Below, one piece after another: positions 37,660 through 49,561 of a DNA stretch of 64,000 bases. Position 1 is the stretch's first letter; every line of letters begins with the position of its first letter. The notes beneath the pieces were generated by a model, which worked only from the letters and a program-made list of their open reading frames with translations, did not search any database and was not told the DNA's origin. The DNA is from Diphasiastrum complanatum. Its lineage: Eukaryota > Streptophyta > Lycopodiopsida > Lycopodiales > Lycopodiaceae. The stretch is from contig CM055107.1 in NCBI GenBank assembly GCA_029204225.1, positions 12,992,540 through 13,056,539 on the forward strand, written 5' to 3'. The position numbers were made by a program, and so were the translations under genes.

Positions 37660-40600
37660 CTCTCTCTTCAACATTGGATGCTAGTTTCAACATAGTCTTT
37701 GAGCACATTCCAAGATTAGATCTATGCATTAAATATAGGTCCTTTCCCAATGGTTTGGTGAAGATATCAGCCACACACTCCTTTGAAGAGACATGTTGAA
37801 GCTCCACCTCTTTGGCAATGACTTGATCTCTCACAAAATGGTGAGCAATCTCAATGTGCTTGCTCCTTGCATGAAAAACAGGATTGCTTGCCAAGCTTTG
37901 GGCTGAAAGGTTATCACAAAGTATGATTGGAGTCTTCTCTGGTTCCAGCAAGTGAAGATCCAATAACATCCTCTTGATCCAAAGAATCTCCTTGGTGCAT
38001 GTTGTTAATGCCTTGTACTCGGCTTCGGTGGAAGATAGAGAGATAGTTGGTTGCTTCTTTTATAGCCATGAGACCACTCCATCTCCAAGATAGATTGCAA
38101 AGGCACTTGTTGACTTCCTATCCATTTGATCACCTACAAAATCTGAATCTGAAAATCCACAAAGGTTAGGTGTAGTACCTCCATACAAGATGCCAAAATC
38201 TCTAGATCCCGAGATGTATCTAAGTACTCTCTTTCCTAGCTTCCAATGAGCCTCACTAGGATCTTGCATAAATTGACTTAGTTTACCAACCACAAAGCTT
38301 AGATCAGGTCTTGTGATGGTTAACCATATAAGAGATCCTATTAGCTTTCTATAGAGAGTAATGTCCTTGAAGGATCTTTCATTACTTCTTGTAGTTAGCT
38401 TTACATTTGATTCCATAGGAGTAGAAACAACTTTACAATCTTCCATATGAAACCTTTTTAGAATAGAGTTAACATACTTTTCTTGACATATGAATGTAGA
38501 TTTAGAAGTTCTAATAATCTCTATTCCTAAGATATAATGAAGTTTACCAAGATCTTGAATTTCAAACTCTCTTTTGAGTGCCATCTTGATTTCATCTATA
38601 TCTAGATTGTTACCACCACTTAAGATAATGTCATCAACATAGATCAAAAGTAAAGTGATATCATTTTCATTCAATCTAAAGTAGAGAGAATGATCATACT
38701 CACTCATAACAAAGTTTTGAGAAAGTAAGAAGGAATTGAGCTTAGCATACCAACTCCTTGGTGCTTGCTTTAGCCCATACAAACTCTTTTGGAGATAGCA
38801 CACATGATTAGGCTCATCATGTGAAACATAGCCCTCGGGTTGCTCCATGTAAATATCTTCTTCAAGATCACCATTCAAGAAGGCATTAGTAACATCCATC
38901 TGCCACATATCCCAATCATAAAGAGTTGCAAGAGAGATTAGGATTCGAATAGTTACCATCTTTGCCACGGGTGCAAAGGTCTCATCATAGTCAATACCAT
39001 ATTCTTGAGCATACCCCTTTGCCACCAACCTTGCCTTGTACTTGTTGATTGATCCATCTTGATTTGTCTTGATCTTGAAGATCCACTTACAACCAATTGC
39101 CTTCTTGTCCTTTGGAAGCTTTACCAACCTCCATGTGTTGCTTTTGATGAGTGCTTGATGCTCATGATCCATGGCTTGGATCCATTCCTTCTTTTGAATT
39201 GCTTCACCTACACAAGTTGGTTCATCAAAAGAGGTAAGAAAAGCAAAGTTAGAGTTGTCCACCACTTGCTTTCCTTTTTCATCATAGGTTAGCCTTGATG
39301 GCTTAGCCCTTTGCCTTTGAGTCTTCCTTGAAGTTTGCTTTGGAGTGGCATCTCCATCTTCATCCAAGACATCTTGCACATCATGATGATTAGTAGGCAC
39401 ATCAACATCAACATCAACAACATTGGAAACATTCTCTTCATGAAAGATGACATCCCTACTTATGACAACTTTCTTTGTAGAAGGAATGTACACTTTGTAA
39501 GCCTTGCTTACTTCACTATAGCCAACAAACACACCCTTCTTTGATGAAGGATCTTCTTTAGTTCTATCATCAAGTGTGATATTGACAAAACATGTACATC
39601 CAAAGATCCTACAATGCTTGACACTCGGCCTTCTACCATAAAGAACCTCATGAGGAGTTTTACCATCCAAGGAAGCACTTGTCCATCTATTACATAGATA
39701 GTTAGCACATGCTAAAGCTTCCCCCCAAAAAGACTTAGCAAGATTAGCATGTAGTCTCATTGCCTTGGCACATTCACAAAGGGTTCTATTCTTCCTCTCG
39801 GCCACTCCATTCTGTTGTGGAGTCCTAGGACTAGACATCTCCCTCTTAATCCCATGTGCTATACAAAAGTCTTTGAACCTATTTGAGGTGTATTCCCCTC
39901 CATTATCAGATCTTAAGCATTTGATCTTTGTATTGAATTGGTTTTCCATTTCATTCTTGAACTTGACAAATGCAGCAAACACTTCATCCTTACTTTTAAG
40001 AAGATAGATCCAAGTATACCTACTAAAGTCATCAATGAAAGTTGCATACATCTTTGCCCCACCATTGCTAGTTGTACTAGAAGAATGAATATCAGAATGC
40101 ACAAGTTGAAAAGCTTCTTTAGATCTAGAAGTAGATCTAGAATAAGCAAGTCTATGAGATTTGGACAAGGCACAATGTTCACAAACACTATTGTTTGCAA
40201 CAAGACTTTTAGGGAGACCAAGAACAAGCTCTTTCTTTGCCATTACCTCCAAAGATTTGAAGTTGGGATGGCCCAACCTCTTGTGCCAAACTTCTTGGTT
40301 TGTCAATTGCTCCCTAGCCATACATCCTTCATGATTAGAGATCACACATGCATCAAGCTTGAAAAGTTTACCATGCCTCCTACCTTGAGCAATCAAGGAT
40401 CCACATTTACTTATCAAACATGCATCTCCAATGAACTCCACATCAAGTCCTTTGTCAATCATTTGACTTACACTAAGCAAATTCTTAGTGATTGAAGGAA
40501 TGTACAAAACATTTTCAAGATTTGCTTTCCTATTTGTTGAAAGGGAAATAGGAATAGTGCCTATGCCTTTGATGTCACATTGACCATCATTTGCAGTGTA

Positions 40601-41596
40601 GATGATGTTACCTTCTCCCTCATAAGACAATAAGGATGTAAAGTATTCCTTATGTCTTGTCATGTGAGATGAGGCTCCACTATCAATCCACCAAGGATCA
40701 TTATCATCTATGTTGGCTAACAAACTTGAAGTCATAACAAGTGATTCACATGTGTTATGTTCTTCCTCATCTATTGTAAGATTTCCTTGTCTCTCTCCTT
40801 GCTCTCTTTTCTTCTTATAACATTCATTTGCAAAATGACCTTTTATCCCACAATAAAAGCACTTGAACTTTGACTTATTGTTCTTAGTAGAAGAGGAAGA
40901 GGAAGAGTGATCATCATGATCAAAGTTACCACCTTTGGACCATTTCCCTTTGCCCTTGAATTTGCCTTTTGTGAAGAAAGCCTCTTCACCTCCACCTTGC
41001 AAGGATGCACCATCAAGCTTTGATTGCAACCTATGTTCTTCAGCCAATAAGATTTCTTGCAAGTCAACCACACTTGGCAAGACTCTTTGAATGGCAAAAC
41101 TTTGCACAAGGTTAGCATGTTCATTTAGCAAACCATTCAACATAACTTGGACTATTTCACCATCTTTTATGTTCTCATCAATGCATGCTAAATCATCACT
41201 TAGGGACTTAACTCTCAAGATAAATGCATGAGCACTTTCACCCTCTCTTTGCCTACTAGAAAATATTTGTCTCCTTAGGGTCAATACCCTAGATGTGGAC
41301 TTTGATTCAAAGAGCTTCTTTAAGGCATTCCATGCCTCACTTGCACTTTGACACTTTCCAACTTCCTTGAGAAGTTCATTTGTAACATTCATTTTAATGA
41401 TATGAAGAGCCCTTTTGGCCTTCTTATCAAACCTTTGTTGCTCTTGAAGTGTGAGAGGTCTCTCTTCAATTTCTGCAACTATGTCCATGAGTTCATTCAA
41501 CTCAAGTAAGGACTCCATCCTCACTTTCCAAGTAGAGTAGTTTGATGAACTCAACCTTTCACTAGACTCTAGCATGATCCCACCATTGGAAGCCAT
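37655..41596 (-). pseudogene. gag-pol: element B gag-pol polyprotein, one premature stop
   Basis: 1313 codons in one frame, interrupted by TAA at 38062-38060 (codon 1179, in RNase H, within V-S-W-L-x-K-K-Q where Ser is usual). Gag 1-290 with zinc knuckle C246-C249-H254-C259. Protease D-S-G-A at 305-308. GAG-pre-integrase His438, His443, Cys472, Cys475. Integrase D502, D564, E600. RT with Q-M-D-V near 899-902 and Y-V-D-D at 986-989. RNase H from about 1145. Downstream of the stop the frame continues through A-E-Y-K-A-L and A-D-I-F-T-K-P-L and ends at TGA inside the 3' LTR. The truncated product (1178 aa) keeps protease, integrase and RT but lacks most of RNase H. The stop could be a recent mutation or an assembly error. 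Confidence 0.95.
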
Positions 41597-42757
41597 GATT
41601 CTAATGTTTCTTCAACTTTTAGGTTCTGTCCTAAAGCACTTAGCACTCACTTTTCTCTCAACAAATGATAGATAAAGAGATCTATGAAGATTTAGGACCC
41701 TAAAACACTTCTATCTTGAACCTAGATGGTTTCCAAGCATAGAAAGGAAGATTGAAACACATGCAACACTTTGCACACACTAAGAATGGATTACAAAATC
41801 AAACCAACCTGAACACACTCTTGCTTAAGCTCTCAAACTTTCCAGCAAGTGACCAAATCAAGTTATGGTGTGAAGAGTTACTTGCATTCTTAGAAAATAC
41901 CCAAAACTAGGATGCCAAGATTACCTAGTAATGAACAAACTTGATCAACATATGATCAACACACTAAGATATTGATTCAACCTGTAAAACCACATGTAAA
42001 CCACACTTCTAAAAGTTTATAAACTCCAGCAAGTGATAAATACAAGATTTAGAGGTGAATGAATGAGCACACTTAGTGAATCACAAGACTAGCTTCACTA
42101 TCTTGTCAAATCTTGGTGTTTAGATGTAGATCTAAGATCACTTCGCATGAGAATGTTCCTCAACCTGTTAAGAACCTGAAAACACACTTGCATAATGGTT
42201 AACACCTTCCAGCAAATGCTCCAATCAAATTACATAAGGAGAGTTACTTACATGCTCAACAAAGTACACCAAAAATTATGTCAAAATTGATGACAATCTT
42301 TACAATATGCTCTTCACAATGGAGCTTACAATATGTTCACCCAAAAAAGGGGATCTTTCATCCAAATGGGAGCTTTGCTCAGCCTTTAGGAGAATTACAA
42401 CTCACTCAAAAAGAGCATTTGTCATCCACTTAAGGAGAAGTTTCATCCACTTAAGGAGAGTGTTCATCCAAGAATGGAGATTGTCAACAATAGGATTGAA
42501 AAGAACATTGTTAGTATTGAATATGCACAAGCCTCACAATCACAAATGATTAGGTGTTATGATCTGATCCAAAATAGTTTCTTTTCAGCCTCTGATCTTC
42601 AATAGACCTGAAATATGCTTTTGATCCACAAGTTCAACTCACAAAACAAAGGTTAGTAAGATTTGATCAACAAAGCAATGCAAAATCATGCTAGAACTTG
42701 ATCAAACATCCAAATATCACCAAAAATGGAATACTTACTGTAAATAGAAGCCAACCA
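41597..42757 (-). other. element B untranslated leader
   Basis: Between primer site and ATG. It contains diverged internal repeats around TTCCAGCAA(G/A)TG and GAGTTACTT(G/A)CAT. No coding motif. Confidence 0.7.
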
Positions 42758-42769
42758 GCTCTGATACCA
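42758..42769 (-). other. element B primer-binding site (initiator tRNA-Met)
   Basis: TGGTATCAGAGC on the minus strand, directly adjacent to the 5' LTR. Confidence 0.93.
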
Positions 42770-43424
42770 TGTGAAAAATACATATCATAAGTGGATCTAA
42801 ACTCCAAGATCATTGGCTTGAATGCTTGCACTCCAAACTACATAAGCTAGGAATTGGCAACACATTCTATGCTACCTAGAATGCAAAGAACTTGATCAAA
42901 AAGCATTTATCACAAATGGAAACTTCCATAAACATCAAGTGCGGCCCAAAATAGCATTATATAGTCCATAATACATCAGCCTACCACTTTTGGAAAGCAC
43001 CTAAGATCATACACAATAGCTTGAAGACAATACACACAACAATGCTCTCAATGGAGGAAGAAACAATGACAATGATCTATTGATCTCAATGAAGCATACA
43101 AAAGGTTTCTCCAACCTGTTCTCCACGACTTCCCTACTATTTATGGATGAGGAAGATGACTCTCTCTCCTCTCTCTAGAAGGTACTTGACCCTAGATATT
43201 CCCTATATAGGAAAAATAGCTAAAAATGGCTTATATGACCAAAATACATCAAAATGGTCTCATTTTGAAGGGTATGAAGTTTGACACTTCATCATACTGA
43301 AAAAATACAGTAAATAAAAACATTGTGGCCTGGTTCACACGTGTGAAACTCCAGAACCAAAACTATTTACAATTTTAGCCAATTTAGGCCTCAAACTAGC
43401 TAGGAAATGTTGACAATTTTCACA
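42770..43424 (-). repeat. element B 5' LTR (right copy)
   Basis: 655 bp, same termini and TATA-like motif (43201-43210) as the left copy. The five differences are near 42782, 42785, 42957, 42962 and 42979, all in the first third. Confidence 0.95.
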
Positions 43425-44987
43425 AAGGATGATGACATTTGGGTCAAGGCCATGGGAGAGGAGATGGAGTCAATTGCTATGCATAGCACATGGGACTTAG
43501 TAGAACCACTAGTTGTCAAGAAACCCATTGGTTGCAAATGGGTATATAGGACTAAGTACCATGCAGATGGAAGTATAGCAAAGCACAAGGCAAGATTGGT
43601 GATCAAAGGGTATGCACAAAGTAAAGGCATCGACTATGAGGAGACCTTTGTGCCAGTATGTAAGTGGAATACTCTAAATCTACTTGTTGCTTTAGCTCCA
43701 CATTTTGGTTGGCCTTTGCATCAGATGGATGTGAAATCTGCTTTTCTAAATGGTGAGTTTGAAGAAGAGGTGTTCATGGATCAACCTGAAGGTTTTGTAG
43801 TGAAGGGACATGAAAATAAAGTATGTCGCTTGAAGAAAGCGCTTTATGGTCTTAAACAGGCACCACGTGCATGGTATAGCAGAATTGATGCCTACTTCCG
43901 TTCAAAGGGGATGGTGAGAACACATTCTGATCCAAATCTATATGTCTTATGCTTTGATGGTATGGTTGTTTTGATTGCTCTTTATGTTGATGACTTGATT
44001 ATTACGAGAAATAATCAAGAGATGATAGACATGATCAAGAAAGACCTTGTGGAACAATTCGAGATGACAAATCTCAGCCTGATGCATTATTGCCTTGGAG
44101 TAGAAGTGTGGCAAAAAGGACACGAAGTGGGTTTAACATAGGTAAAGTATGTCAAAGAGCTGTTGCACAGGTTTAGGTTGCAGGATTGCAAACCAGTGAA
44201 TACTCCTATTGAACCAGGTGAAAAGCTTTCTAAGCTTGATGAGTCACAATCATTTAATGCTACGCTGTATAGGCAGTTAGTAGGGAGCTTGATTTACCTT
44301 ACCACGACTAGACCAAATATATGCTATGATGTTGGCATTGTAAGTCAGTTTATGGCAGCACCTACGGAAATGCATTGGAAGGCAGCTAAACGCATTTTGT
44401 GTTATGTGAAAGACACTTCAGATTATGGCTTGATTTACAGGAAGCATGATGGTTTACCTGAGTTGTGTGGCTATGTGGATGCGAATTGGGGAGGTGACTA
44501 TGATGATCGTAGATCCACCACAGGGTATGTATTTCAGTTTTGTGGTAGTTGCTTTTCCTGGTCTAGTAAGGAGCAAAGTGCAATTGCTCTATCCATCACA
44601 AAAGCAGAGCATAAGGCAATGTGTAGTGCAACACAGGAAGCTGTATGGTTGAGACAAATGTTGGAAGAAGTTGGCATGAAGCAAAAAAATCCCACGACAT
44701 TACATAGCGACAGTCAGAGTGGCATTTAGCTAGCAAAGAATCCAGTGTTCCATGCGAGAATCAAACACATTGAGATTCAATATCACTTTATACGTGAGAG
44801 GTTGCTGAGTCATGAAATTCATGTTGTTCATTGTAGTACGGGAAAACAACTAGCTGATATTTTCATTAAGCCACTTGTTGGAGAAAAGTTTGATAAGTTT
44901 ATATCAAAGCTTTCTGTACTTAAAGTTTGTTGACTTTAAAGCTATGTATATGACTGTATAAAAAGTAGACCCTACTTTAAGGGAGAG
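43425..44987 (+). pseudogene. pol: element A reverse transcriptase and RNase H
   Basis: Resumes after the second AAGGA copy (43425-43429) with K-D-D-D-I-W-V-K-A-M, then the RT motifs W-V-Y-R-T-K, Q-M-D-V-K-S-A-F-L-N-G, Y-G-L-K-Q-A-P-R-A-W and the active site Y-V-D-D (43983-43994). One frame runs from 43430 to 44933, broken by two TAG stops at 44139-44141 and 44727-44729. RNase H shows D-A-N-W-G-G-D and the closing L-A-D-I-F-I-K-P-L. Both amber codons sit where Gln would be expected (CAG to TAG). Confidence 0.9.
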
Positions 44988-45260
44988 AGTTAGATTTAAA
45001 GTAGAATCATTGTGCTACTGTACTGTGGGTCCTATTAGTTGATAAGGATCAGTTGGCCTCGCCACGAGGCAAGTCGATGGGACACGCATCCCGCCAACGG
45101 CAACCTGGGTCATGCATGGGTTGCCTGAATGAACAACTATATGTACAGTGTCATTTCATTTTGAGAAATACAGCTGCTATGTGAGCTTTTTGTGGAGAGT
45201 GTTGTAGTTTGTGTTATTGTGTAGCATGATCTGTGTTCATGTTCGAAGCAAATTCTAAGT
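44988..45260 (+). repeat. element A 3' LTR
   Basis: 273 bp, preceded by the purine tract AAGGGAGAGA, followed by target copy CTATT. It includes an extra CTG triplet relative to the 5' LTR (GAAATACAGCTGCTATG). Confidence 0.85.
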
Positions 45261-45731
45261 CTATTGTCCCTGTCTATACAACAACAGTAGTACGACAACA
45301 TTCACACATGTGATTCAAGCTACACAAAAAAATTACATTCTACACATCATAATTGAAGATATCAAGAGGAGAAGAGCTACAAGAAAACAACAACATTGAA
45401 GATGAATGTTCTCCAAAGATAGAGAGAACTCTTGAATACTTTCTCCATGCTAGTATATCTAGTCATAGTAGAAACAGTGTCACTTGGCCTCTTGCAAATA
45501 TAGTCCTAAATTGGTAGTTTCTAGGTGCTTACCAAAAAACTAGTTTTAATTGACTAGATGTAATGTATCTATATCAACCAATGAAAGTAGGTCCAAATTC
45601 AACCTTATAGCTTGTATACTTGTCAAAAATAGTAAGAAAATAGGCCTTAAAAGAATCCATCTCTAAATTGAAAATTCACTTGGCTCAAAATTATCAAATT
45701 AGATCCACTTAACTAGTTGAAACATTTCACA
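45261..45731 (-). repeat. element C: right part of its 3' LTR
   Basis: Continues the LTR interrupted at 32903 and ends ATTTCACA at 45731, followed by a polypyrimidine CTCCCTATTC (a purine tract on the minus strand). Together with 32773-32903 and counting the target copy once it is about 597 bp, close to the LTR sizes of B (655) and D (691). Confidence 0.7.
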
Positions 45732-47139
45732 CTCCCTATTCACTAGTTTTACCACACAAATTTGATGATCCCTCCATGCTTCCACCTTTGATATCTCTGA
45801 AAAATAACAGCAACAAAGCAATAAATGTGAGTGATAATCATTTTCTTGCATGCTTTCTCCATATTCCACTACATGTGAAGTGCATGTATCCAACATTTCC
45901 AAAAACTAGCCTCCATAGCTCCTTTGACATCACATAGCTCAAACATTAGATAAGTAAAGTGAGTTTGAACAACGCTTCCTTATTGCTCCTTTGACCTTAC
46001 TTGAGTCTTCAATAACATCAAAAAACACATCCAAAGTGCCTTGTCCATTTGATTCTCCTTCGATGCTCTTGACTAGCTCCAAATTGCCACTTTCTCTTTT
46101 GTGTTGATGAAGCTCATCAAGATAGACCTCTTAATCTTCCAGTTGAAGATTAAAACCATTGACCAAGATCTCATATCCAAATACATTAACAACATCCATT
46201 CCATGAAGACAACCATCCACTTGCATACCATTATCTACACAAGAAGATGTACTAAAATATGTGAGAAAAGAAAAGTTTTTACCATCAACTTGCCTATCGT
46301 TCTCATCAGCCTAGATGGCTTTTGCATTTACCTTGAAGATCTTCTTAGAACTTGACTTGAAGAGGCATCTCCACCATCACCATCCAATGACACATCTTCA
46401 TCACCACCAAACATGTTAGATTGATTTCCTTACTTCACTATAGCCAACACATATTCCCTTCAAGAATCCAAAAGAGGAGTTGACATAGCAAATACTACCA
46501 AATATATTAATATGCTCCAACCTTGCTTCTTACCAAAAAAAATCTCAAATGAACTTTTAACTTCCAAATCTTCATTTGACCACCTATTGCAAATAAAGTT
46601 AGCACACATCACAGCTTCACCGAGATTTTTTTAGGAAGATTTGCATTCACCCTCATGGCTATAGCACTTTCACAAAGATTTCTCTTTCTTTTTTCCACTC
46701 CGTTTGGTACCTTTGAGTTTGAAAGCTCCCTCTTGATCCCATGTGCCACACAAACTTCTTTGAAATTTGTTGATAGGTTTTCATTTGCCAACTTTAAGCT
46801 CTTGATCTTCATGTTGAATTGACTCTCCATAGCATTTTTTGAACTTGAGTAAAACATCAAGTATGAAGTCCTCACTCTTTAGAAGATAAATGAAAAGGCA
46901 TTTTGGATCTTGAGCCAGATCTAAAATAAAACAACCTACGTGACTTTGACATTAAACAAAGCTCACCAACTTGCTTATTTGCCTTCAAACCACCATGGTT
47001 AGAAACTCACCTTGTCTGTTGTCCTTGGTAGTCAATGTTCCATTCCTTTTGATCAAGCAAGAATCACCAACGAATTCCATCTTAAGACCCTTGTCAAGAA
47101 TTTGACTAACACTAATAAAGTTCTTAGTGATTGATGAAA
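45732..47139 (-). pseudogene. element C internal remnant (protease/integrase fragments)
   Basis: On the minus strand, 47139-47000 reads I-S-S-I-T-K-N-F-I-S-V-S-Q-I-L-D-K-G, the same block as element B residues 367-383. 46875-46609 reads an integrase core with A-H-G-I-K-R-E-L-S and E-K-R-K-R-N-L-C-E-S-A. 46400-46230 matches the integrase/RT linker of element B. The reverse transcriptase and RNase H region that should follow (45.7-46.1 kb) is not recognisable, so C is old and deleted. It is cut on the right by element D. Confidence 0.75.
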
Positions 47140-47830
47140 TGTGAAAAATTCAGCTAGTTTAGTTGAGATAATTTGGCAATTTTGAGGCCAATATGAAATT
47201 TGAATTTAGAGATAGATTTTTTTATGTCAATAAAGGCCTAAATAGTGTTTGTACTATTTTTGCAAGTATATATATGTGGATGAGGTCAGATTTGGACCCA
47301 TTCTAATTGGCTAATATAGATACATTTCATCTAGACTATAAATTCTAGGCTTTTGATGAAGTACCAAGAAGTTTTCATTTTAGGGCTAGTTTGGGGCAAG
47401 TGGCCAAATGACATTTTGGCAAATATATATAGTAGTACCATTGTAGACAATTACTCATTGTATTCTCTTTCTATGTGGATAATTCATCTCTTTTGATTCT
47501 ATGTCCATCTCATGTGTATTTCTCAAGATATTTTGATTTTTGAGGTGTGTAGAATGTGATTTCTCTTGTTGATCTTGAATCCACAAGTGTGAAATGAAGT
47601 ATGCTACTGATGTTGTGCAGAAAGGGATAGTACCATAATGGATATAAGTGTTTATGATCAAAGCTTCATGTATTTCTTAGTTCTAGCATGTGTAATGTGA
47701 TGATTTCTAGCATGTGTAAAGTGAGGATTTATAGCATGTGTAAAGTGATGATTTCTATCTTGTAGCTAAATCTAGATGTGCAACCAAAACTGGTCAAGAT
47801 TTTGTGTGTTCAATCTCTGATGTTTTCACA
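47140..47830 (+). repeat. element D 5' LTR
   Basis: 691 bp bounded by TGTGAAAA and TTTTCACA, immediately followed by TGGTATCAGA. Its left end abuts the integrase/protease remnant of element C. It contains three tandem short units around 47680-47760 (TAGCATGTGTAA(A/T)GTGA). Confidence 0.85.
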
Positions 47831-48426
47831 TGGTATCAGACCAAGTTGCAAGCCAAATTTGGTGGATTTTCCAGATCTAGAGGTGGATTTGAGGGCGCCA
47901 TTTATTCTATGTGGATTTAGAGGTGTTTCTAGCTCAAATCATGCATTTTCAAGTATAAGTGGATCTTTGTGATCCAAACATCATTTTAGGTCAAATCTCT
48001 TGGAGTAGGCTTATTTTATACATCACTTACTAGAATGCGGAGACAAAAATTTCTCATGATTGTGGATGTTACATTCTATTTAGATGATATATCAAGATTC
48101 TAGCTTTTGCATATAGTTTTTACTTCATTCAATATTTTGCATTTTTGAAAAAACCCTAAATTTGATAGAATCTCTTGTTTTTAAGTTGCTGGACTTTTTC
48201 AAGAGTGGGGTTCAATCTTAGTTGTTGTCAAAAGTTCATTATATTAAGGTTTGATCAAGAGTGATCAAGAAATCATCATTTTATGTGCTAGGATTTGCTA
48301 GCAGAGAGAAAGGGAGAGGCTAGATTGTTTCCAAATCTTGTGACTTTTTTTTAAGTTCATTTTTTGATTTTCAAGAGTTTTAAGTGCATTGAAATAGATT
48401 TAAAGAGAAGATAAAATCATTGCAAC
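47831..48426 (+). other. element D primer site and leader
   Basis: TGGTATCAGACC at 47831-47842 is a variant of the initiator tRNA-Met site. The leader is homologous to that of element E at 52895-53146. Confidence 0.75.
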
Positions 48427-48995
48427 ATGGCAACCTCAAGTGTCTTCATGTTGAAAGGCAATGATAGGCTTACCTCAAGCAACTATTCTTTTTGGAAGGT
48501 GAGAATGGAGTCCTTGCTAGAGATGAATGAGTTAATGGATATTATTTTAGGTGTGGAGGAGAGACCTTTGGAACCTCAAGAACAATTGAGGTATGACAAG
48601 AGATCAAAGAAAGCTCTACACATTATCAAGATGAATGTGACCAATGAATTTCTCAAGGAAGTTGGTAAGTGCACAACATCTAGTGAAGATTGGAAAACCT
48701 TGAAGAAGGTTTATGAGTCCAAGTCTACATCTAGGGTCCTAACACTAAGGGGGCAAAATTTTCAAAGTCTTCAAAAGAAGGATGAAAGTGATCATGCTTT
48801 TTTCTTTTAGAGTTAAAGCTTTGAGTGATGAACTAGCATGTATTAGTGAAAGCATTAAGGATGTGGAGCTTGTTCAAGTTGTTCTTGTTAGATTTCTTAT
48901 GCTCAGTCTTAAACAAATCGTTCAAGTAATGAGCATCCGGAAAAACCGAAGGCCGACAACATATTTTTGGGCCTTCACATTTTTTTCCTTGAAGA

Positions 48996-49215
48996 TTTCT
49001 TGTGCCTTAGAAATCATTTTAAAGCACCTTCTCCTTCTTCGTCTTTTTCGCTCCTTAGCGAAAAATGCTACACACTGGCCAGGTGGCCAGAATGCCTAAG
49101 AAACCATTCTTAAGGCACCTTTTGCTTTTCCACCTTCTTCGTCTTTTTCTCTTCACGAAAAATGCGACACACTGGCCAAGTGGCCAAAGTGCCTTAAAAA
49201 TCATTTTAAGGCGCC
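48996..49215 (+). repeat. about 110-bp tandem repeats in the leader of element G
   Basis: Two full units and part of a third share TTCTTCGTCTTTTTC, GAAAAATGC and ACACACTGGCCA(G/A)GTGGCCA. A perfect 9-bp stem GCCTTAAAA/TTTTAAGGC with 4-base loop lies at 49192-49213. Confidence 0.65.
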
Positions 49216-49561
49216 TTCTATTTTTTTTTGTCTTTTTCGATGTCTTTAAATCTAAAGCACCTTCGTCTTCTTAATTGTCTTTAGTTTAAAGCACTTTCCC
49301 CTTTTCCTCTAACTTCAGTCTAAGGCATTTTTCGGCTTTTTCGTCTTCTTCGTTGCCTTGAAACTAAGGGCGTCTTACGAATCTACATACCTTTAGTGTA
49401 AGGGCCCCTTCAGGAGTTACAAACCTTCACAGGCATTTCAGTAATCTGCATTTCTATTGCGGATTATCAGTCTTGTTTCTATCAAGACGTCTTTCTAGTA
49501 AACGCGCAGCCAACAGTATTCCGACAGCCATTGTTTCTACAAAAGAACTCGTTCAACCAGA

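Larger units (their letters stand above)
37005..43424 (-). mobile_element. Ty1-copia element B, young and nearly intact, inserted in element A
   Basis: 6420 bp with two 655-bp LTRs (TGTGAAAA...TTTTCACA, perfect 8-bp inverted termini) and a perfect target duplication AAGGA at 37000-37004 and 43425-43429. I count five substitutions between the LTRs and no indels (about 0.8%). On the minus strand: 5' LTR, primer site, about 1.16 kb leader, a single gag-pol frame of 1313 codons, purine tract, 3' LTR. One in-frame TAA is the only disabling lesion seen. It is clearly younger than element A, whose LTRs differ by about 5-6%. Confidence 0.96.
32904..45260 (+). mobile_element. Ty1-copia element A (degenerate, split by element B)
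   Basis: LTRs at 32904-33174 and 44988-45260, target duplication CTATT at 32899-32903 and 45261-45265. The primer site TGGTATCAGAGCC directly follows the 5' LTR, and a purine tract AAGGGAGAGA precedes the 3' LTR. The two LTRs differ at roughly 14-16 sites of 271 plus small indels. Internal order is gag, protease, integrase, reverse transcriptase, RNase H, the copia order. Without element B (37005-43424 plus one target copy) the element is about 5.9 kb. Multiple frameshifts, amber stops and an integrase deletion make it non-autonomous. Confidence 0.92.

Noticed and set aside
39059-40495. Plus-strand ORFs within element B
   Set aside because: Shadows of the minus-strand gag-pol frame; no independent motif.
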